NCBI RefSeq assembly: GCF_024207115.1
Contig: NZ_CP100128.1
Span: 3,906,001 to 3,970,000, forward strand
Length of the DNA stretch: 64,000 nucleotides
Reading direction: 5' to 3'
Source of the DNA: Chromobacterium sp. IIBBL 290-4
GTDB taxonomy: Bacteria > Pseudomonadota > Gammaproteobacteria > Burkholderiales > Chromobacteriaceae
Below, in pieces: positions 15,892 through 23,985 of this stretch. Each line of letters opens with the position of its first letter. The stretch's first letter is position 1. The position numbers were made by a program, and so were the translations under genes. Below the pieces are notes generated by a model. That model was not told the DNA's origin. It made no database searches and saw only the letters and a list, made by a program, of their open reading frames with translations.

Positions 15892-18564
15892 ATGAAAACA
15901 ATAACACTGCCTCGCCGGTATCGGGCGATGGGGTATTCCGTGATGATGTCGGCGCTGTTGAGCGCCTGCGTCGCCAGCAATGGCGGTTCGCCAGGCCAGG
16001 CGAGCCAGCCTGCGCCGCAGGCCAACCAGCCGTCCGCGAAGTTTTCCTCGCACTCTCCCGCGTTGGGAGACAAGCCATCCTACCCGCATGGCTTGCCGCC
16101 GACCGCGCCGGATGCGGGAAGCGCGCAGCCGCCGGCCCGGCCGCAAGGTCCGCAAGGGGCGATGGCGCTCAAGGCGGCTCGCAAAGCGCAGCTTGCCGCG
16201 CCCAGCTATGCCGATTGCGATGAAGCCAGGCTGGGGCAGCTGTCCGGCCAGGAGTTGGTCCGCTACGTCGCCAGCGTGGATGGCACTTGCGTCAATCGCC
16301 TGTTCCAGGCCGACGCGCTGAGCTACCGCGCGGTGTCGCCGGCCAATATGAAGCTGGTGGCGGCAGAGGCCCGCGTCCGCGCGGCCAATTGGGACGGACA
16401 GAATGCCAATGGCTTGTGGCCGCTGGCGGTGTTCCTGAAGGCCGGTTACTTCCAGCAGTACAGCCATGCCAAGGAGGTGGGCGATTACGGTCCGACGGTG
16501 GATCAGCCGGTGATGCAGGTGGTGGAAGCGATGGCGGCCAACCCCGCGCTGTGGAATGTTCCGGCGCAAGAAGGCAATGGCGATGCCGATAGCTGGTATC
16601 GCGCCCGCGACGCGCGGCAAAGCGTGGCGGAAACGATGATCCTGGCCGACTCGGTGCGCAAGGCGGAATACGGCTTGCCGCTGCTGACGCGCTTCTTTGG
16701 CCGCTACAACGCGGCGGCGAAGGACAACTGGGCCCGTTTCGCGCTGCATCCGATGCAGACTTTGCTGTTCAATATGCATTACCAGCCGGATTTCGCCCAG
16801 AAAGTGGAGCAGGGCCAGCTGGATGGATTGGTCGCCAGCCTGGCAGGGCTGACGCGCGCCGGCCAGCCAGCCTTCGCCGACGAGCAGATGTTCCTCAATA
16901 CGCTGCGCGAAACCGGCCGTTTCATGCAGTATCCGCGCACCGCACCGCAGGCCGAATCGGCGGTGGCGCAGCATCTGCAGGGCGAGAAGTTCGGCGCGGC
17001 CTGGGCCGAAGCGGTGTATGCGCTGAAAAAGATGGGCAAGACGCCGTGCGAGCGCTACGGCATCTGTCAGGCGGAGCAAGAGCTGCGCGCTCATCTGTTC
17101 CCCAATCGCTGGAGCTTCGATAACGGCAATCTGGTGTTCGAGACGCCATTGAGCCTGGCCGACGTCGAACCGCTGTACTACGCGATGAAGCAGGTGCAGA
17201 CCCAGCTGTTCCGCGTGGCCGGCACGCGCAATCCGGTTCCCGACGATACCAATGCCAAGCTGCGCATGGTGATCTACGGCACCAAGACCGATTACCAGCG
17301 CTTCCAGGGCCTGCTCAACGATTTGTCCACTGACAACGGCGGCATCTACATCGAGAAAGACGGAACCTTCTACACCTACCAGCGCGAAGTGCCCAAGGAA
17401 AGCTATCTGACGCTGGAAGAGCTGGTGCGTCATGAGTATGTGCACTATCTGTCCGGCCGCTTCATCCAGCCGGGCATGTGGGGCACGTCCGAGTTCTACC
17501 GCGACGACCGCCGCATGCCGTGGTACGACGAAGGCTTCGCCGAATTCATGGCCTGGAGCACGCCGCGCGACGGCATCAAGGTGCGCGGCCATGTGGTGGA
17601 CGTGGTGGCCGGCGGCTGGCCGGGCAGTTTCCTGGAGCCGTCGCGCATCATGCGCTCCAGTTACAGCGACGGCTGGGACTTCTACAGCCATTCCGCGCTG
17701 TGGTTCTACTATCTGAACCAGAAGCAGCCAGGCAAGATCGCGGATATCCTCGCCTCCTTGCGGGCCGTTGACGTCAAACGTTTCGACGCGCTGGTGCGCG
17801 ACATGGGCGGCGACGGCGCGCTGGTATCAGGCTTCCGCGATTATGTCGATCAACAGGTGAAACTGGCTCAGGCCGGACAGTTGGGCAACACCTCTACTGT
17901 GGAAGGCACGGACTGGATGGCGCAAGACAAGTGGCAGACCGGCGACGCCGCGGCTGTGGAAACGGCGATGCGTCGCGCGCTGCCGGTGGGTTGCCAAGTG
18001 TGGGCCGACGGCAAGGAGAGCGGGCTGCGCCGTTTTGAGTGCAACGGCACGCTGCCGCTGAACGCGGCGGACAATACTCAGGCGCGGCAGGAGCTGGACC
18101 GCGTCCTGGATGGTGCGCTGCAAAGCCTGGTGAAAACCGGCGGGCTGAGCAATATGCTGGCCACCAATTGCGCCGCCACCGACTACGACTTCAAGCGCAA
18201 GACCGCCGCGCTGCGCTGCGAAGGTCCGCTGGGGCCGTCTGGCGCCAAGCCGCAACCGCCGCAACCGGGCGAGCTGGGTCTGGCCAAAACCAGCTACGGC
18301 AGCGCGGTTCGATGCTTGCGCGGCCAACTGCAGGGCGTGGGCGGGGTGGAACGCTATCAACTGGTGCGGGGTCCGCAACTGGGCCGCGCCCAGGTGGCCG
18401 ATTGGGGCGCGTTCAACTATCGCCGCGACGCCGATCAGCCGGGAAAGGCCGACAGCATGACAGTGCGGCTGAGCAAGGGCGCGCAAAGCCTAGATGTGGT
18501 GGTGGAACTGAACGCCACGCCGCGCAATGTGCCGGAAGACCAGTGCTGGGCGCAGGCGGGTTGA
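15892..18564 (+). CDS. M9-family microbial collagenase, lipoprotein-type signal
   Basis: An 890-aa zinc metalloprotease of the Vibrio/Aeromonas collagenase type (peptidase M9). The zinc site is HEYVH at residues 514-518, with the third ligand Glu547 in YDEGFAEFMAW. A lipobox (LSAC, Cys26) follows a basic N-terminus, suggesting membrane anchoring before or instead of secretion. A Pro/Gln/Ser-rich linker (~27-90) precedes the activator and catalytic domains. The C-terminal third lacks an obvious PKD domain. ATG 15892 is taken as start; an ATG 12 nt upstream is an alternative. A strong terminator follows. A likely virulence or nutrient-scavenging exoenzyme. Confidence 0.92.
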   Translation: MKTITLPRRYRAMGYSVMMSALLSACVASNGGSPGQASQPAPQANQPSAKFSSHSPALGDKPSYPHGLPPTAPDAGSAQPPARPQGPQGAMALKAARKAQLAAPSYADCDEARLGQLSGQELVRYVASVDGTCVNRLFQADALSYRAVSPANMKLVAAEARVRAANWDGQNANGLWPLAVFLKAGYFQQYSHAKEVGDYGPTVDQPVMQVVEAMAANPALWNVPAQEGNGDADSWYRARDARQSVAETMILADSVRKAEYGLPLLTRFFGRYNAAAKDNWARFALHPMQTLLFNMHYQPDFAQKVEQGQLDGLVASLAGLTRAGQPAFADEQMFLNTLRETGRFMQYPRTAPQAESAVAQHLQGEKFGAAWAEAVYALKKMGKTPCERYGICQAEQELRAHLFPNRWSFDNGNLVFETPLSLADVEPLYYAMKQVQTQLFRVAGTRNPVPDDTNAKLRMVIYGTKTDYQRFQGLLNDLSTDNGGIYIEKDGTFYTYQREVPKESYLTLEELVRHEYVHYLSGRFIQPGMWGTSEFYRDDRRMPWYDEGFAEFMAWSTPRDGIKVRGHVVDVVAGGWPGSFLEPSRIMRSSYSDGWDFYSHSALWFYYLNQKQPGKIADILASLRAVDVKRFDALVRDMGGDGALVSGFRDYVDQQVKLAQAGQLGNTSTVEGTDWMAQDKWQTGDAAAVETAMRRALPVGCQVWADGKESGLRRFECNGTLPLNAADNTQARQELDRVLDGALQSLVKTGGLSNMLATNCAATDYDFKRKTAALRCEGPLGPSGAKPQPPQPGELGLAKTSYGSAVRCLRGQLQGVGGVERYQLVRGPQLGRAQVADWGAFNYRRDADQPGKADSMTVRLSKGAQSLDVVVELNATPRNVPEDQCWAQAG

Positions 18565-18589
18565 GTCCGCGTTCTGTGTAAGGCATGCC

Positions 18590-18613
18590 AAAGCCGGGTT
18601 TGCCCGGCTTTTT
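18590..18613 (+). terminator. Terminator between collagenase and patatin-like genes
   Basis: Stem AAGCCGGG / CCCGGCTT with a short TTTG loop and T5 serves the plus-strand collagenase gene. The minus strand also gives a weaker T-run, so it may work for both converging genes. Confidence 0.88.
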
Positions 18614-18615
18614 GC

Positions 18616-19689
18616 TTACAAAGGCTCCACTGCGATGGCTGATGGTTTTTCCAGCCACTCCAAAAACGCATCTCCCAGCCGCTGGCTTTCCGCCGTGGCG
18701 GTTTTCCAGTGTTGGCGGCGCAGTTCATCCCGTCCCAGATAACGACGGAAATCCTTGCGGTCCGGCAGGCCGCCGCCGGGCAGCGCCGCCAGATATTCCC
18801 GCGACGGCGCGATCAATACCGTATTGGCATGATTGGCCTGGCTGGGTTTGCGCCAGGGCAGGGTTTTGTCGAACCAGCCGGGCACGATGCGGTCGGTGAA
18901 ATGCGGATAGAGCGCGATCTCGTCGCCGTGGGCGAAGGGGAAGTCGATGTGGTAGTCGGTGAGGCCGCCATCGCGATAAGTCGCTTGCGGCAAGCCAGGC
19001 AACTGCACGCCATGGATCAGGCCGGGGATGGCGACGGTGCCCATCAACGCGGCTTCGATATTGTCTGCGGCCAGGGCCAATAGCTGTGTGGGGATGCGGT
19101 CTTGCGGCCGGAAGCGCAGGCTGCCGCGTGCGTCATGGCAGATCACCCGGCTGAAACTATGTCGGATCAAGGGCCGCGAGATCGCATTGAGCGCGGCGGC
19201 CATGGCGAGTCCGGATAGCAGCGCGGCTTTGTCTTCGCGGTTGGCCAAGCCGCGGGAGCGAACCAGCAGCAGATTCAGGCGGTAATGCGGGTGCGTCAGC
19301 GCGGCGCCCATGCCATCCGGACCCAGGATGTCGCGCAGCATCTGGCGGGTCTGCGCGGTGATTTGGGCGGCGGTTACTTTGGGATGATAGCTTTCCGCCG
19401 AATATCGCTCCGCCAATCGCGCCAGGGCCTGGGCCGGGTCGGCCTGCATGGCGCAAGCGAAGCGCCAGCCGCCTATCGACGCGCCCACCAGTTCGCGTTC
19501 GCGCGGCGCGGTGGCCAGCCAGCTAAACACAGCCTGGTCCAGTCCAGTCAGGCCGACGGCCTTGGGTCCGCCGGCGGCGCCGGGCAGAATGCCCACTTGC
19601 TCGGGCCTCAGCCCTTGTTGCAACAGTCGGCGCGCCTTGGCGCCCGCTTTGATGGTCAATGCCGAGTACGGGATATGAATGGCGGTCAT
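18616..19689 (-). CDS. Patatin-like phospholipase family protein
   Basis: A 357-aa predicted cytoplasmic serine hydrolase. The patatin nucleophile elbow is GASIGGW near residue 70 (G-x-S-x-G), the oxyanion-hole-like Gly-rich segment is LPGAAGGPKAVG upstream of it, and the catalytic Asp lies in YRDGGLTDYH (DGG motif). This supports a lipid acyl hydrolase; the substrate is unknown. ATG 19689 is selected because the longer frame begins only with TTG and would run into the divergent promoter. It converges with the collagenase gene and diverges from the GAF-domain gene. Confidence 0.82.
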   Translation of the reverse strand: MTAIHIPYSALTIKAGAKARRLLQQGLRPEQVGILPGAAGGPKAVGLTGLDQAVFSWLATAPRERELVGASIGGWRFACAMQADPAQALARLAERYSAESYHPKVTAAQITAQTRQMLRDILGPDGMGAALTHPHYRLNLLLVRSRGLANREDKAALLSGLAMAAALNAISRPLIRHSFSRVICHDARGSLRFRPQDRIPTQLLALAADNIEAALMGTVAIPGLIHGVQLPGLPQATYRDGGLTDYHIDFPFAHGDEIALYPHFTDRIVPGWFDKTLPWRKPSQANHANTVLIAPSREYLAALPGGGLPDRKDFRRYLGRDELRRQHWKTATAESQRLGDAFLEWLEKPSAIAVEPL

Positions 19690-19792
19690 TACGTTATAAG
19701 GTTGCGAAATGGCGTTGCGGGGTAGGCTTTGGTATCCTGTCGCGTTTAGCAATCCAAGCGCGCGGCGACGCGCGGCAGTTCAGGAGTAGTTG

Positions 19793-20515
19793 ATGATACC
19801 CGCAAGCCAATTGACCGACTATCTGCGCGAACAGGCGCTGAATCTGGACCTGACCGAACTGCAGATCGCGGTGATGACGCTGCAGGCTGTGATCGCCGTC
19901 GCCAAGCCCAAACCCAGCCGCGACTTGTACCGCTACCGCGTGCCCAAACTGGGCGAAGGCGGCAGTTGCTCCTTGATCGATGAGCTGGATGAAACCCCGT
20001 ACGACCTGCGCGTGATCCTGGGGGTGGAAACGGCCGAAACCACCGCCGGGCTGGCCAATCTCTACGCTTTGCTGGATTCGGTCAACGCCAAGATCGGCGC
20101 GGATTGGCTAGGCATTTACCGCCGTATCGGCGCGGGCTCCAGCGGCGTGCTGGTCAAGCTGGCTTACAAAGGCGTGGAAAGCCGCGCCGAATTCCCGCTG
20201 ACGGAAGAGTTCGCCGCTGTCAGCAATAACAGCCGCGTCGGACTGACTGGCTGGGCGGTGCTGGTGGATGACGTGGCGACATGGCGGGAAGAGGGCGGCG
20301 GCTATTACGAGTGCGACCCGAAAGTGAAGAGCGAAGTCTGCCTGCCGGTGCTGAACAGCGACGACAATGTGCTGGGCATCATCGACGCCGAATCGTTCGA
20401 ACCGGGCTATTTCACGCCGGAGCGGCTGGTGTGGCTGGCGGCGCTGGCCATTGTATTGCCGCAATTGCTGGTGACTTTGCCGCCGCTTGAAACTGCGGCT
20501 TCCGCCCCCAATTGA
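19793..20515 (+). CDS. GAF-domain protein related to free-methionine-(R)-sulfoxide reductase fold
   Basis: A 240-aa cytoplasmic protein whose C-terminal ~150 residues form a GAF domain: LANLYALLDSVNAKIGADWLGIYRRIGAG, then GLTGWAVLVDD, YYECDPKVKSEVCLPVLNSDDNVLGIIDAESF and FTPERL. Two Cys (YYEC and EVC) match positions used by fRMsr enzymes, but the first Cys of that family seems absent, so catalysis is uncertain. ATG 19793 has CAGGAG 6 nt upstream. It sits 59 nt before ribA in the same direction and may share its transcript. Confidence 0.8.
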   Translation: MIPASQLTDYLREQALNLDLTELQIAVMTLQAVIAVAKPKPSRDLYRYRVPKLGEGGSCSLIDELDETPYDLRVILGVETAETTAGLANLYALLDSVNAKIGADWLGIYRRIGAGSSGVLVKLAYKGVESRAEFPLTEEFAAVSNNSRVGLTGWAVLVDDVATWREEGGGYYECDPKVKSEVCLPVLNSDDNVLGIIDAESFEPGYFTPERLVWLAALAIVLPQLLVTLPPLETAASAPN

Positions 20516-20574
20516 TAGTTGACCAGGCCGCTGCGGCGGCCTTTTGGCATTAAGCGCATCTTGTTGGAGAAGTC

Positions 20575-21192
20575 ATGTCGTCGCATCCGCAGTCCGTTCC
20601 CGAGCCTGTCATCCGTTACATCGCCAGCTGCCAGCTGCCCACGCCTTGGGGCGAGTTCACCATGCATGGTTTCGAGGAGGAAAGCGGGCAGGAGCATGTG
20701 GCGCTGACGCTGGGCGACGTGGCCAATGGCGAACCGGTGCTGGCGCGACTGCACTCGGAATGCCTGACCGGCGACGCCTTGTTCTCGCTGCGCTGCGATT
20801 GCGGTTTCCAACTGGAGGTGGCGATGGAGGCCATCAGCAAGGCAGGCCGCGGCGCGCTGCTGTATTTGCGCCAGGAAGGCCGCGGCATCGGCCTGATCAA
20901 CAAAATCCGCGCCTATAAGCTGCAGGATGGCGGAGCCGATACCGTGGAGGCCAATGAGCAACTGGGCTTTCCGGCCGATATGCGCGACTTCCGCATCGGC
21001 CGCCACATGCTGGAGCATCTGGGCATAGGCAGCGTCAAGGTCATGACCAATAATCCACGCAAACTGGCCACGCTGGAGGCTGCCGGCATCAAGGTGGTGG
21101 AGCGCGTGCCGCTGCAAGTGGGCCGCAATCCCTATAATGATAAATACTTGGACACCAAGGCTGCCAAGCTGGGGCATATGTTGTTCAAGTAA
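20575..21192 (+). CDS. ribA: GTP cyclohydrolase II
   Basis: RibA (205 aa) opens the imidazole ring of GTP, the committed step to riboflavin. Zinc-binding Cys residues are in [22 protein letters not shown], followed by [21 protein letters not shown] for GTP binding and the family-typical [18 protein letters not shown] ribosome-binding site precedes the ATG. It is stand-alone RibA, not fused to RibB, and lies directly upstream of ssrA. Confidence 0.97.
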   Translation: MSSHPQSVPEPVIRYIASCQLPTPWGEFTMHGFEEESGQEHVALTLGDVANGEPVLARLHSECLTGDALFSLRCDCGFQLEVAMEAISKAGRGALLYLRQEGRGIGLINKIRAYKLQDGGADTVEANEQLGFPADMRDFRIGRHMLEHLGIGSVKVMTNNPRKLATLEAAGIKVVERVPLQVGRNPYNDKYLDTKAAKLGHMLFK

Positions 21193-21241
21193 AGTGAAAG
21201 GCGGGCGTATGATAAGGCTCGCCAAGCGATGATGGATGTAA

Positions 21242-21247
21242 TATAAT
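21242..21247 (+). promoter_or_regulatory. -10 element of the ssrA promoter
   Basis: A perfect TATAAT lies 14 nt before the mature tmRNA 5' end, as expected for a strongly transcribed stable RNA. The -35 match is poor by eye. Confidence 0.65.
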
Positions 21248-21261
21248 CATCATTCTTATCT

Positions 21262-21626
21262 GGGGGCGACCTGGTTTCGACGGGGGTTGCGAAGCAGATG
21301 AGGGCATACCGGGATTTCAGTCACCCCGTAAAACGCTGAATTTATTTAGTCGCAAACGACGAAACTTACGCTCTGGCAGCCTAACGGCCGGCCAGACACT
21401 ACAACGGTTCGCAGATGGGCCGGGGGCGTCAAAACCCTGTAGTGTCACTTTACATCTGCTAGTGCTGTCCCGGGTTACTTGGTTCAGTGCGAAATAATAG
21501 GTAACTCGCCAAAGTCCAGCCTGTCCGTCGGCGTGGCAGAGGTTAAATCCCAAAAGACACGACTAAGTATGTAGAACTCACTGTAGAGGACTTTCGGACG
21601 CGGGTTCGATTCCCGCCGCCTCCACC
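21262..21626 (+). ncRNA. ssrA: Transfer-messenger RNA (tmRNA), tag ANDETYALAA
   Basis: The 5' end GGGGGCGACCTGGTTTCGAC and 3' end with a T-arm (GGTTCGATTCC) and CGCCTCCACCA pair as a tRNA-Ala-like acceptor with encoded CCA. The internal tag frame starts with GCA at 21352 and reads ANDETYALAA before TAA at 21382-21384, a typical betaproteobacterial tag. It is one-piece and 365 nt, as expected. tmRNA rescues stalled ribosomes and tags nascent proteins for proteolysis with SmpB. Its 3' end is a classic integration site, and accessory DNA begins directly after it. Confidence 0.98.
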
Positions 21627-21663
21627 AAAATTCCTGGCAAAGTCAATTGCTTGCAAAAAACAG

Positions 21664-21687
21664 CCCTGCTTATGCAGGGTTTTTTTT
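21664..21687 (+). terminator. Terminator of ssrA
   Basis: CCCTGC / GCAGGG stem with TTAT loop followed by eight T residues, 38 nt after the tmRNA 3' end. Confidence 0.93.
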
Positions 21688-21845
21688 GGCTTTTTGAGGT
21701 GGTTTGGTCAGCATTTTGGTCAGCTTTTTCAAGTGGTTATCGCTTTTTTCATGATTGCACAGTCCGTCAAAGGCTGGTTGCGGGAATGAGCTGTAATCCT
21801 GTATGTTGAAATTGTACAAATTCAATGTGCTAGTGAGTAATATGC

Positions 21846-22168
21846 CTATCGGCCTAAGTAAAACATCTGTGTCCGGTACTCAGCGCTCGCCGCTCGCCCT
21901 GACGCCCGTGTTCGCCGGCTTCCCATCCCCGGCGGATGACTATCTCGATGACGTGCCGACGCAGCGTAATAGCCACTCGACCCCATCAGGGCGGCAATGA
22001 AAAGGCCAACGGCAGGCGCGAGCCATGTTCCAGCCCGAGCAGAGGCAACCACGCTTGGCGGCGCCCCGAAGAAAACGAACCAAGACACACCGCGCCGACA
22101 TGGATGATGACGCCCGCGGCAGCGATGAGAATAGCCAGATAAACCCAGACGGTAGTTCGGAGCTTCAT
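21846..22168 (-). pseudogene. Frameshifted small membrane protein (cassette-like)
   Basis: From the ATG at 22168 the frame reads a transmembrane start (MKLRTTVWVYLAILIAAAG, then IIHVGAV). The continuation shifts to another frame: SWFVFFGAPPSVVASARAGTWLAP, then GLFIAALMGSSGYYAAS. Together these match one family of small integral-membrane hypotheticals in which HLGAV runs directly into SWFxFFGAPPWVV. A second loss of homology follows near 21,930. The break lies at ~22,095-22,105. The start codon lies only 6 nt after the GTTAGGC end of an attC-like hairpin, as in integron cassettes. Confidence 0.6.
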
Positions 22169-22174
22169 TGCAAA

Positions 22175-22273
22175 GCCTAACATTGGAGCAGACTGGCCCG
22201 CGCCGGCAGAACGCCGCAAGGCCTGAATGAAATGAAATCCGCAGGCGGCGCGCCGGCGCGGGTCCGGTTGAGC
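22175..22273 (-). repeat. attC-like recombination site (candidate) after the SDR gene
   Basis: On the minus strand this starts GCTCAAC (fits RYYYAAC) and ends GTTAGGC (fits GTTRRRY), 99 nt in all. The inside folds into a long hairpin whose main stem is a perfect 11-bp CCCGCGCCGGC / GCCGGCGCGGG pair plus a second GC-rich stem. It lies 18 nt after the SDR stop and 6 nt before the next start codon, the usual cassette geometry. No integrase gene is in the window. The two terminal boxes are not perfectly complementary, so this is a candidate. Confidence 0.5.
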
Positions 22274-22291
22274 GAGGGGGCCGGCCGCAGT

Positions 22292-23023
22292 TCAGATTTG
22301 CACATGCGCAATCGATCCGCCGTCAACGTACCAGTTTGCGCCCGTGACAAAGCTTGCGACGGGACTCGAAAGAAAGACCACGACCCGCGCAATCTCCTCG
22401 GGCGCAGCGAGTCGCCCGAGAGGGTTGCGGGCCAGGACCTTCGCATATGTGTCTGGATCTTCTTCGCGCACCTTGTCCCAAAGGCCGCCTTCCGCCAGCG
22501 TGTCGCCAGGCGAGACAACATTCACGCGCACTCTTGGCGCGTACTGAGCGGCAAGACTTTTCATGTAGTGGGCCATCGCCGCCTTGGATGCGCCGTACGC
22601 AGCAGAGTTGGGGGCGGCCAATGATCCAGCCTTCGAGCCAATATACGTGATGGCCGCGCATGGCGAGCGCTGAAGGTGGGGAATGGCAAGCTCCGTGACC
22701 GCCACGGTAGCGCGAATGTCTACGGCGAGAGATTGCTCCCACGCGCCAGACAGCGCGCTGACGTTGGGGATGAAGAAGTCAAAGTCACCCACTCGATTAA
22801 GCCAGTCCGCGCTGGCCTGAGCATCGGTCACATCAAGGCGTTCGCCGACAACCTTTGCCGAGAGGTGCGCGCACCGCTTCAACGTGCGCTCGATGTTTTC
22901 AGCATTACGACCGCAAAAGTGGACATTTCAGCCTTCTTCCGCGAGGGTTTGAACGATTGCAGCGCCAATTCCGCTGGAGCCGCCCGTAACAACGGCGCAT
23001 CGATCTTGGAGTTGAAGATTCAT
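22292..23023 (-). pseudogene. SDR oxidoreductase interrupted by one in-frame stop
   Basis: From ATG 23023 (AGGAG 9 nt upstream) the frame reads a complete 243-codon SDR: cofactor motif VVTGGSSGIGAAIV, then YIGSKAG, catalytic YGASK, VVSPGDT and the C-terminal VDGG. It is broken only by a TGA at 22928-22930 between ...LAEEG and NVHFCGRN, where Cys or Trp would fit. Everything after the stop stays in frame, so this is a single nonsense mutation (or a sequencing error). A restart further down would lack the nucleotide-binding motif. Confidence 0.8.
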
Positions 23024-23210
23024 GGCGGGGCGCTCCTGAGGCCTAGGCTAGTGATTGGCACCCGAAAGTCGGGCGAAGCACCAGATTCTGGCGTGCGCAA
23101 AATATGACGTTAAGATTATTGCGTTAAATGCAGCCTAATGAAGGCCGGGTGCTTTATGGGGTAGGGAGGGGACGGGACGTACTATTGCCAAGCTAGTGGC
23201 CGTATGCTGA

Positions 23211-23287
23211 GCCCAACGTTGACCGAGAAAAATAGACTTTGCCTGATTCGATAGGCAGCATCAAATGTTTCGCGGTAAACGTTGGGC
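23211..23287 (-). repeat. attC-like recombination site (candidate) after the 172-aa hypothetical
   Basis: A 77-nt element bounded by a perfect 10-bp inverted repeat (GCCCAACGTT ... AACGTTGGGC). The outer 7-mers fit the attC boxes RYYYAAC and GTTRRRY. The interior pairs as an imperfect hairpin (ACCG/CGGT, A-rich/T-rich, then TGCCT / AGGCA around a GATTCGAT loop). It begins 44 nt after the stop of the minus-strand gene at 23332. Adjacent bases (GGCTGGGCCAAGCTTGCGAAGCCCAAC) also resemble a common palindromic intergenic repeat, which is the main alternative reading. Confidence 0.5.
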
Positions 23288-23331
23288 TTCGCAAGCTTGG
23301 CCCAGCCTACGGCCCATCTTCTACAGAGTGA

Positions 23332-23850
23332 TTAGGCCGCATCTCGCTTAGAAAGAGTGTGCCTAACAAGCTCAAGATAATATCGAGCACAATCTGACTT
23401 GATTGTGGATGCAAGAGATTCGAGAGCACGAATGCCTGGGGCCTCCAACTCAATATATTTAAGGCTTAGGGCAGCTATTGCAGCCATTGCAGCATCTTGT
23501 GAGGCAGACCCAACTGGAAGGCTTAATATTGCGGCATCTTCCACTGCACGATTAAGATTCTGAATTGTAAGGGGCGTACCTTCTTCCACTTTAAGGTTTT
23601 GAAGGATAAATTCTGCAGTTTTCTCCGATAACTGGTACCCACTCCGGCCATTGGCAATTTTCAACAGCTCCACAAATAGGGTTTGAAGGCGAATTTCAGC
23701 CTCTATTTCCATGGATTTTTGTTGGCGCCCCTCCGCACGTAGCTTTAATCTGTATTCTTTAAGTGAGAGCCAAATGCTCGTGGCAATTGTAAACATGGAT
23801 ATGCTTGCAGACAATCCGAGCATTAAATCCTTGAATTCAGAGATGGTCAT
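23332..23850 (-). CDS. Membrane-anchored hypothetical protein (172 aa)
   Basis: Not recognised. An N-terminal transmembrane helix (MLGLSASISMFTIATSIWLSL, ~9-29) is followed by a basic stretch and a soluble alpha-helical cytoplasmic domain with an EIEAEIRLQTLFVELLKIANG segment and a late ALSLKYIELEAPGIRALESLAS helix. Base composition is clearly more AT-rich than the core genes, consistent with acquisition. It is followed by an attC-like hairpin and could be the gene of an integron cassette. Such anchored small proteins are common in cassettes and defence islands, but no function can be assigned. Confidence 0.65.
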   Translation of the reverse strand: MTISEFKDLMLGLSASISMFTIATSIWLSLKEYRLKLRAEGRQQKSMEIEAEIRLQTLFVELLKIANGRSGYQLSEKTAEFILQNLKVEEGTPLTIQNLNRAVEDAAILSLPVGSASQDAAMAAIAALSLKYIELEAPGIRALESLASTIKSDCARYYLELVRHTLSKRDAA

Positions 23851-23985
23851 AACTTACCCAGATGGCTTGCTGCCTAATATTTAAGTATAGATGTCGTTCA
23901 GCCAAATCACGCATTATCAGGTGAGGTGGAGTAATGAGTTAAGAATTGGTTAGCCTCAGGGCTGTCGAGCCTAATGGCGAAAAGC

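Noticed and set aside
15853..17691. A 612-codon minus-strand frame opposite the collagenase
   Set aside because: Same antisense artefact; the plus strand encodes the HEYVH metalloprotease.
21803..22000. Plus-strand 65-codon frame after ssrA
   Set aside because: No recognisable product; it is antisense to the minus-strand membrane-protein pseudogene.
22928..22930. In-frame TGA in the SDR as a selenocysteine codon
   Set aside because: No SECIS-like hairpin follows and SDR enzymes do not use selenocysteine here; nonsense mutation or sequencing error is simpler.
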